Assembly: GCA_963995505.1 (NCBI GenBank)
Contig: OZ023186.1
Span: 3,782,001 to 3,846,000 of the forward strand
Direction of reading: 5' to 3'
Length of the DNA: 64,000 bases
Source: Hypericum androsaemum
Taxonomy: Eukaryota > Streptophyta > Magnoliopsida > Malpighiales > Hypericaceae
The notes beneath the pieces were generated by a model that saw nothing but the letters and a program-made list of their open reading frames with translations, had not been told where the DNA came from and did not search any database. The position numbers and the translations under genes are program-made. Shown here piece by piece: positions 57,137 to 64,000 of the stretch (its first letter is position 1; each line of letters begins with the position of its first letter).

Positions 57137-57375
57137 TGTTAGGGATTGTTCCAAATTCCTAATTAGAGTAGGGCTCTATTTCCTGATCAGAATAGAGTAC
57201 TAGTCTCCTATATATATACGGCCTATGCCTAGGTCTTATTTGTACTAGTTGAGAGTTGTGAGGTAGAGAGAACCCTCCTCCAACTCTCCTTTGCCCGTAG
57301 TTTTCTTCCCGTCTTGGGGTTTCCACGTAATTCTTGTGTCTCGTATTTTACTCGTTTCGATCTTATTTCTCAACA
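57137..57375. mobile_element. Solo LTR (239 bp) with perfect TSD
   Basis: It begins TGTTAGGGATTGTTCCAAAT and ends TATTTCTCAACA. It is flanked by GGTCG at 57132-57136 and 57376-57380. It has a CCTATATATATACGG TATA-like stretch near 57208. No interior or partner LTR, so it is a recombination product of a Copia-type element. Confidence 0.85.
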
Positions 57376-58416
57376 GGTCGGAAAAACTGAGATGTCTTTT
57401 TTTTAAATGGATGTACAGAGAGGTTGATCTGTTTCGTGGGATAAATGAGTGAACAACTTTGGGATGGGTTAGTTGCCCCATCAGGAATCGCTTGGATGGA
57501 CATCTAATGTTGTTGCAAAGTATGCTTCCAAGTGATATTTGTGGCCCGCCGTTTGTTAACTGTCAAATACAAGATGAAGACCTCTAAAAATAATAATAAC
57601 TCATCCAACAAGTTGCTAATTTTGGATAAAATTATCTTAAGATCAATTCATGATAGTTTTTCAAGAAAATCTTACTTTGTATCTCAAGATGTCTTAACAA
57701 CTCACATGAAGAGAATTTACGGAGCGAACCAATCTCCTTGTTGAATTTTTTTTTTGGTAAATGGATTTGTTTATATATATAAAGGGCTTAGTCTTAGTCT
57801 CCAATTACAAACACCAAAGAAACATTTTGAATGCAATGATCTCAGAATAGACCATTGCAAGTCAAAATCTCACCCATGATCCTTGTTGAATTTATTTATC
57901 TTCATCTTGATTTCATTTTTCTTGATAGTTATTTTTTGAGCCTCTATTTATTTAGACTGTTGTTCTCGTTGATATATTATAGGAAAAAGTTCACTTTAGT
58001 GTCATATTATTTGGATCTTTTTGATTTAGGTAGTATGTATTTTAAAATGCATTAAACCAGTGTCCGAGGTTTGACATTTTGACGCTTTAATGACCCGGAC
58101 AACCCCTTACATACTGTCCGACCACTTAGCGTGCCACATCAACCCGGGTTACCACATGGACAAACACCTTCGCTCATATAGTTGGTGACGTGACATTTTG
58201 ATTAGTCGGATGAAACAACAAAATATTTCATCACTAAAATACATCCATTTCCAGCTTCAATGTTTCTATAACCCATTGTGAACCATAGGAATCCAAGGAT
58301 AGACTAAACAATCGCGTTCTCTCTTCCAAACGGGCTAAATATTTTGTTCAAGAAAAAAATTGCTATTTTATTCTACAAATGATATAAATAATTTATATAG
58401 TTGTTTTAGCCATCAA
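57376..58416. other. Intergenic DNA with one-ended MITE-like sequence
   Basis: GGAAAAAGTTCACTTTAGTG at about 57981 resembles the ends of the Mutator-type MITEs in this window. No inverted partner is found, so it may be a truncated copy. Nothing else is recognisable up to the tRNA. Confidence 0.35.
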
Positions 58417-58488
58417 GTGGCTGTAGTTTAGTGGTTAGAATTCTACGTTGTGGCCGTAGAGACCTGGGCTCGAATCCCAGCAGCCACA
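58417..58488 (+). tRNA. tRNA-His (GTG)
   Basis: A cloverleaf of 72 nt: acceptor GTGGCTG/CAGCCAC, D arm TAGTTTAGTGGTTAGAA, anticodon stem-loop CTACG-TTGTGGC-CGTAG (anticodon GTG), and T arm CTGGG-CTCGAAT-CCCAG with A73. A T10 terminator run starts at 58491. The G-1 is added after transcription in eukaryotes, so its absence is normal. Confidence 0.95.
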
Positions 58489-58499
58489 CTTTTTTTTTT

Positions 58500-59041
58500 C
58501 TTTCGAATCGACCCATTTCGTTAGCGTTCTGGCTTGGACCCTTTGTTTCAATTAGAGTGAATTCGAGCCCAGTGGAGATGGAACAATTAGGATCTGCCGT
58601 GGTGTAATACCGATAAGTAGGCCAGTCTCTGTACTTTCAATAAATGCTGGGAGACAATGGTTAAATGCCAAATTGTATATAATTCTATGCGATAGACCAA
58701 TGAATATATTTTTTATACCACCTGATATACGAACACCCTGATATATTAGTTCAGTTCGACGCCAACAAATATGTTGCTCATTTTCTGTCAAAAAAGAGTC
58801 TAATTTGACCCTCCAACAGCGTTACAAGGCGAATGGCAGGACTAATTACGAGATACAAGGAGACGAGAGATCATACTCTTAACCAAAAACAAACATGGTG
58901 CTGGTGACTCAATTTATAAGGCCAACTACATATATTTCTAACCTCCACGAGGATACCTTATTTTTTCTTGTCGACGGATTTTGAGGGGATATGCACAAGG
59001 TTATGCGATGAAATGTCGGACGATGCATGGAGGATCGCCAA
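58500..59041. other. Intergenic DNA and 3' flank of the Sec14 gene
   Basis: No recognisable gene. The last 150 or so bases are probably the minus-strand 3' UTR. Confidence 0.35.
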
Positions 59042-62000
59042 CTAAAACGGGCGGCTTTCTGGATCGAACAGCCCTGCAACCAAAGCTATGAAAGCCCACA
59101 CCATGAGGATGCTAATCACAGCAGTTCTCACCTGGTGATCCCAATTACCGTTCAACCGGCTCTCGTCCTGGCAGATCAGCTGCGTCTCGAGAAAGTTATC
59201 GGCGTTACTAATAGAATCACCACGCTCTATCTTGCGGATCTCAGTAGCCAAGTACGACCTCTGCTGGGAATTAAAGCTCATTTCGGAGCAGATCTTGCAA
59301 CTGCAGTTCCCTCCAAGATAAGATGGAAATGTCTGAAGGTATTCAGCGACAACCCTGTGGTAATTGCTTCCTGTAATTCTCATCTTGTTCCGCGTTATGG
59401 GTTTTAGAACCTAAAGAGAAACCATGTCCCGGCCATACAAGTAAGAACATTTCAATTAGAGACGTGAAACACAGACATTAAGGGATACATTTACCTGAAA
59501 CAATGTTTGAGCGATAACTCGGACAACTGGAGGAAGTCTTATAACAAGCAAGTCGCCCAAATGGTCGGGATAGTTCTCTTGTAGAAGTGATGTGCATGAC
59601 CTCACCATTTGCATGGGAATTCTCAATGGCGTGATCCCATCACAATCTACAAGAACAGTGATATATGGCTTATCTTTGTCAACCAAATGCAGGACCCCGT
59701 ATTCTACCTGAGATACTAGACCGCCATGAGATTAACGTCAGTATGTTCTGTAAAGTGCACGTCAACACACCATAGGCCAAAATATATCAAACATAAATAA
59801 AGCAGGTAAAATTAGAAAGAACACATATATTTGTCGAGAAAAAGTGAGAAAACACTGAAGTAAACTTGGAACATGTCTAGAACCGACGGTTATCCAGTTT
59901 ACAGGTCCTGAACAGCTATCCAGTTTCTCAATCATAAAGAAACATCACCGAAACTTTGATTAGCTTGCAAGAAGATTAGGGAACAATAGCCTTCGACTAA
60001 CCGAATCAGTTGTTGTGACAAAATATAGTACAGAAAATTTGGCAGAATGATTTCTAGTAAAATTTAGGGATAGTACTCAGCTTAGTGGTACAACATCTAC
60101 ATTTCTGTTATCAGCATGCCATTCCTCAACAGCAAGACACCAAAAAAGATGTTCAAGGGAAAAAAAAGAGCAACCAAAGTGCAAATAGGTCACTTACTGA
60201 GAGCTTGGACAAAGCGTGGCCGCTGACATAAAGGCAAGGTGATGCACGCTCGACCAAGTCGCACTACCAGGCAGGGTCTGTGCTCCACATCAAATCCATG
60301 CCAAAAGACGACATTCGACCACATCTCAAGCTCTTTTTCTGACATAATTCTGTACGTCTCTCTCCACCGAATTGTCTTTTTGACCATTGACAATAAGGTA
60401 GCGAAGTCTCCATTTGCAGCAGCATAAAATCTATGAAGCTCATTCTCGTTGATGCTGCATAAATAGCTATGTCATTTCCTCTGCAAATAAAAAGCTTAAA
60501 AACAATGTAATACAAAATGCATGAAACCTTAACATCATGACCAATACACCACACTGCACCACGGTTTTCGCCATTAGTAGAATTAAGTCAAAGATGCCCA
60601 CTCTCACTCCCGATTCAGATTTATTTCGAGAAATAGAAATTCATCAATGGCCCCAGAGTACAACATTTGGACAGGAAAACATATAAACATAAAGCATAGG
60701 AAGTCCTTTTACAGTAATTTCTGATAACTCAGACAGGACAAATCAGCTCCTGACTGCAACTGTCAGTAGTACACTATGATATACCAAATAGATAGTTCTA
60801 TGTCACTGTAATTAGAGTTTTAAAATTTCCGATAACAGGAGCAGGCAAATACCTATCCGGTATTGATATTCCTTGACTATCCAGCGCCTCATACAGTTGG
60901 GATAGCCAATTTTCAGGTGTTGGGATTTGAAGGGCCTCCACATTGCTTCTGCAGGCAAACAAGAACAGACGTGTGGATCATAAAAAAAAACATTTTGATC
61001 ACATTCACAGGGACAAACTTATCAGGTAACATCACAGAGAGTCCAGGATGGAAAATTATTAGTTCAGAACTACCTTTCTTCTGGGGAGAAATCATTGGAG
61101 GGGGATTCAACATATGTCTCTGTATAAGCATGAGGACTACCCCGACTTTCCACAGTTCCAGCATCCGTATATGATTCATCAGAAAACGCAGTAGCAATCG
61201 AAAGAAACAACATAGGCCTCGAGAACATCTGGTACAACACAAAAAGAAGAGCAGTACAAACACCGCAATTCAGAAACCATAACAAGAAACAAAGAAAACC
61301 ACAACTACTTGCAGAAACATGACAGACAACTGCAGCCACATTACGATGGCAACAATCCAACATATTAACCTAGTCACTAGTGCATCCTACACCATCCCAA
61401 ATATGATGAACACAACTTCCCTAGTTTTCTCTAATTCTCAGCATCGAAGACCACTAACGACGACACCGATGCAAAACATTAATGCTCCGAACAATTCACC
61501 CTATTAGGTCTACTTCGAGCTTCCAAACAACCCACAACATTAAGCAACAAGTCGGTGGATTTTCTATATCTATAAACAAGGTCCAACAAGACACCACAAT
61601 CTATGATAAAATCTCAACAATAGTGGGCTAAGGGCACGCAAATGTAGCAATCATCAGCAAGCGAGACCACACATCGGTATCAGGGCCGACTAATCCAGAT
61701 TCAAGTCGGGTCTCGGTGACAATGCTCACCCAACCCAACACGTATGTAACACTCTCAAATACTCGAACTCGAGATTTTTAAGCAAGACCGCACATTGTGC
61801 ACATGATACATTTGCTTTCCGTTCTCAACTGATTCCAACGGCACAGAAACACTAGAAAGATAAATGAACCAAGACCTGGGCGCCATTGACCAAGCCCCGG
61901 AAGGGGGCCCACCGCTGGATCCACTTAAACGGCGGGTAGCAGAGGAGCTGGAGCGCCTGGACCCCGTGCCACGCGCGGGGACAGTGGGCCCACCGCGAGA

Positions 62001-62178
62001 CCCTCCTCACCGCCTCCAGCGCCGCCACCTTCAGCAGGAACCCCGCCGCCTGCCCCACGACGTCGTACCCCTTCACCCGCCCCGCGATCATCGGCCTCGG
62101 AGCGCCCGACGAGGACAAATTACAGCTTTGCCCTCTCCTCCGGCCAGACGACACCGTTCCGCGCGGCGGCTCCCCCAT
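59042..62178 (-). CDS. Sec14/CRAL-TRIO lipid-transfer-like protein with C-terminal membrane helix
   Basis: Six exons in transcription order: 62178-61876, 61228-61074, 60948-60853, 60454-60198, 59715-59495 and 59410-59042. All phases fit, giving 466 aa. The N-terminal exon (MGEPPRGTVSSGRRRGQSCN) encodes an Arg-rich, helix-prone region. A Ser/Glu-rich linker and a CRAL-TRIO domain at about residues 200-375 follow: FWHGFDVEHRPCLVVRLGRA, DKDKPYITVLVDCDGITPLR, NYPDHLGDLLVIRLPPVVRV, and LKPITRNKM. A Cys-bearing segment (YLGGNCSCKIC) then leads to a single membrane helix near the end (TAVISILMVWAFIALVAGLF). The family binds and exchanges phosphoinositides or other lipids between membranes; tail anchoring suggests a fixed organelle. 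The ligand cannot be inferred. No lesion seen. Confidence 0.88.
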
Positions 62179-63440
62179 GGGATAACAGAACAAGCGGAAA
62201 AAAGAGGGGACGATTTCGAAGGCTAATTAACTCCACTATAGTTTAAGACGATTTCGACAGAACTATAATCTTTTAAGAAAATCTTGATTTTATATATTAA
62301 AAAAGCGAGTTTGATCGTGTTAAGACTACAGATATTAAAAATTTATTTGGAAGGAGGATGTGGAAATGGTTACCGGAAATTGATATGAGAATTAAATTGA
62401 AATGATTCTTCAAAGAAAAAAAGAATTGAGCGGGTAAGAGGAGGGTAGGGTAGTTATTTATAGGAGTGGGCGCCTATATGTTTCAGGGGTTTGGGCTTTT
62501 TATAATTAGAAAATTTGCAACTTTTTTCGAATTAGTTAATGTGGTTATTTTTGTTTTATCAACTTTCAGTCTTGGGCATCTACCACACTATAATTTGATA
62601 ATTAATTTTAAAATGGTGATTTTTTTACTATTCTCCACTGGACACATCGTTCGACAACTTAAAATACGAAATAGCTATTTAGCACGATAAACGGTGTCAT
62701 TTCGAGCAATTTGAAGCTTGCGTAGACTGCCAATTGATAGAACAGCTACTCGGGACAGAGAATTGATAACACAAAAACAAACATAAGAACCATATTCAAA
62801 ATTTTAAACCACATATCTTAAAAATAAAATTCATAAAATCACAAAGTAATAAAATGTGTTTTTCCATTTTAATTTTGCAGAAGCTTAGTCCGAGATATAC
62901 CTTTTCTGGTGTAGTCCACGTATACATACTTTGCAGTTTTCAGCTTTTCTATTGCGGCTTTTACTATCTAATTTTATCGTAATAGGATTATTGAGATTGA
63001 CAGTAGCAATATTATAATAAGAGATTCTTCACTATTTAGTATTTAGGATGTAAATATAACCTATAAATAAATTTAACATAAAAAGAACTAGTTGCAAAAA
63101 GATAACTGAACCGACTCGCAGTAAATATAATATTTTTTTAAATCATTAAGAGACAAATATCGACTCTTGCTTGGACAATTGCCAAAAGAAGAATAAGAGA
63201 ATCCATCGGGTGCCAGCTGACAGCGTCCAAAGCTCTCAAGCCCTAAGCTGCATGTGACCCACGTACATGGAACTCCCTCCTCGTCCCACACGTGTAAAAC
63301 TCGTCTAACTTAAATTCCTCAATTTAAGGCATGGTCTCGGAATTTCGTTCTCCACCCGATCCAGGAAAAACTACACTCCCACGGAAATTTAACCCAAAGG
63401 AACTCGGAAGGAAGAAGGCAGCACATCGTTATCGTCTTTA
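62179..63440. promoter_or_regulatory. Divergent intergenic region between the Sec14 and VOC genes
   Basis: The two genes point away from each other, so both promoters lie here. A palindromic ACACGTGT (ABRE/G-box core) at 63288-63295 and a second ACGTAC-containing CCCACGTACATGG near 63259 lie about 150-180 bases before the VOC ATG. The middle is AT-rich with no gene. Confidence 0.45.
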
Positions 63441-64000
63441 ATGGCGTCGAGTATGAGCCCATCGTTTGCATATACGGTGGTTTACGTCAAGGACGTGGCC
63501 AAGTCCGTGGCTTTCTACGCCAAGGCGTTTGGCGTCAACGTCCGACGGTTGGACGAGTCCCACAGGTAAACATCAATTAGTTGAGGTTCGAGTTGAGTAG
63601 GACTTTGAACGATTTTTGGTGACAAATCTTGGTGTACTAATTCTTGAACCACGTTAGATGTTAATGAAACGGTAATCTAAATCAATTAGGTATCCTAATT
63701 AATTTTTGAAACCAATTAAACCGAAGCAAAATTAAAAGAACTGATGAAATCCGAGAAAGTTATTTCGAGAATTATTTTATGGAAAAGAGATAAAGTTATT
63801 CAAGTGATTATTGTTTGGTAATTAAGTAGCTGTTGCATTTGGATACATAACAGGTGGGGGGAGCTGGAGAGTGGACAGACCACAATAGCATTCACTCCGA
63901 TCCACCAGAATGAGACCGATAACCGGACCGGTTCGGTCCAGACAAATGAGCGGTGCCAGATGGAGGTCTGCTTCGCGTATCCGGACGTCGATGCGGCCTA
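63441..64000 (+). CDS. VOC/glyoxalase-fold protein, 5' part (runs off the window)
   Basis: Exons are 63441-63565 and 63854 to beyond 64000. The start MASSMSPSFAYTVVYVKDVA is followed by KSVAFYAKAFGVNVRRLDES and, after the intron, HRWGELESGQTTIAFTPIHQ and MEVCFAYPDVDAA. This is one vicinal-oxygen-chelate module of the glyoxalase I/bleomycin-resistance fold. It is closest to the small single-module plant proteins (about 135-140 aa) described as stress or desiccation responsive. The His/Glu metal ligands and true substrate cannot be judged from the part present. ABRE-like ACGTG boxes upstream fit stress regulation, which is an inference. Confidence 0.88.

Noticed and set aside
57981..58200. Fourth Mutator-type MITE
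   Set aside because: Only one end is present and no TSD can be defined.

Overview
The window is nuclear DNA of a flowering plant, most likely a eudicot. It has short GT-AG introns, AT-rich intergenic DNA, plant-type histone promoters, and plant-specific families (actin-depolymerizing factor with an ATG-only first exon, cytosolic UDP-xylose synthase, ALY, the plant 6-kDa ATP synthase subunit). Plant transposons of nearly every class are present. I cannot name the species. All coordinates, splice sites and target-site duplications (TSDs) were read by eye.

Layout. 1-2.5 kb: ADF gene (+). 3.2-6.7 kb: decayed Copia element with a SINE in its 5' LTR. 7.1-7.4 kb: secreted cysteine-rich peptide (-). 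8.0-9.5 kb: RRM-type pseudogene split by a solo LTR. 9.7-11.4 kb: small gag-only Copia element. 11.4-12.2 kb: non-autonomous hAT-like element. 12.8-13.3 kb: histone H2B (+). 13.6-15.5 kb: LINE tail and a deletion derivative of a Gypsy element. 15.8-16.3 kb: Mutator-type foldback MITE, then tRNA-Val (-). 16.6-18.5 kb: ALY mRNA-export factor (+). 20.6-24.0 kb: 11-exon conserved protein of unknown function (-). 26.2-32.8 kb: ACT-repeat (ACR9/10-like) pseudogene (-), split in an exon by a 4.6-kb LTR element. 33.8-39.0 kb: complete 5.2-kb Mutator-like element (MULE) with 123-bp terminal inverted repeats (TIRs), a broken mudrA-type transposase and a convergent zf-GRF/transmembrane gene. 39.9-40.2 kb: histone H4 (-) with a duplicated histone promoter box. 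42.1-42.3 kb: short MITE sharing the MULE TIRs. 42.7-43.0 kb: mitochondrial ATP synthase 6-kDa subunit (+). 44.7-47.9 kb: UDP-glucuronate decarboxylase/UDP-xylose synthase (-). 49.2-56.6 kb: Copia element with a Gypsy chromovirus nested inside. 57.1-57.4 kb: solo LTR. 58.4 kb: tRNA-His (+). 59.0-62.2 kb: Sec14/CRAL-TRIO protein with a C-terminal membrane segment (-). 63.4 kb to the window end: start of a VOC/glyoxalase-fold gene (+).

The host genes are unrelated housekeeping genes (cytoskeleton, chromatin, mRNA export, respiration, cell-wall sugar supply, lipid transfer) and do not form a cluster. The most interesting material is in the mobile fraction. The MULE carries a second convergent gene for a GRF zinc-finger/coiled-coil/membrane protein and has a TIR-matched MITE nearby. 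Several insertions keep exact TSDs, so their empty sites can be reconstructed. Most retrotransposon stop codons look like C-to-T decay.
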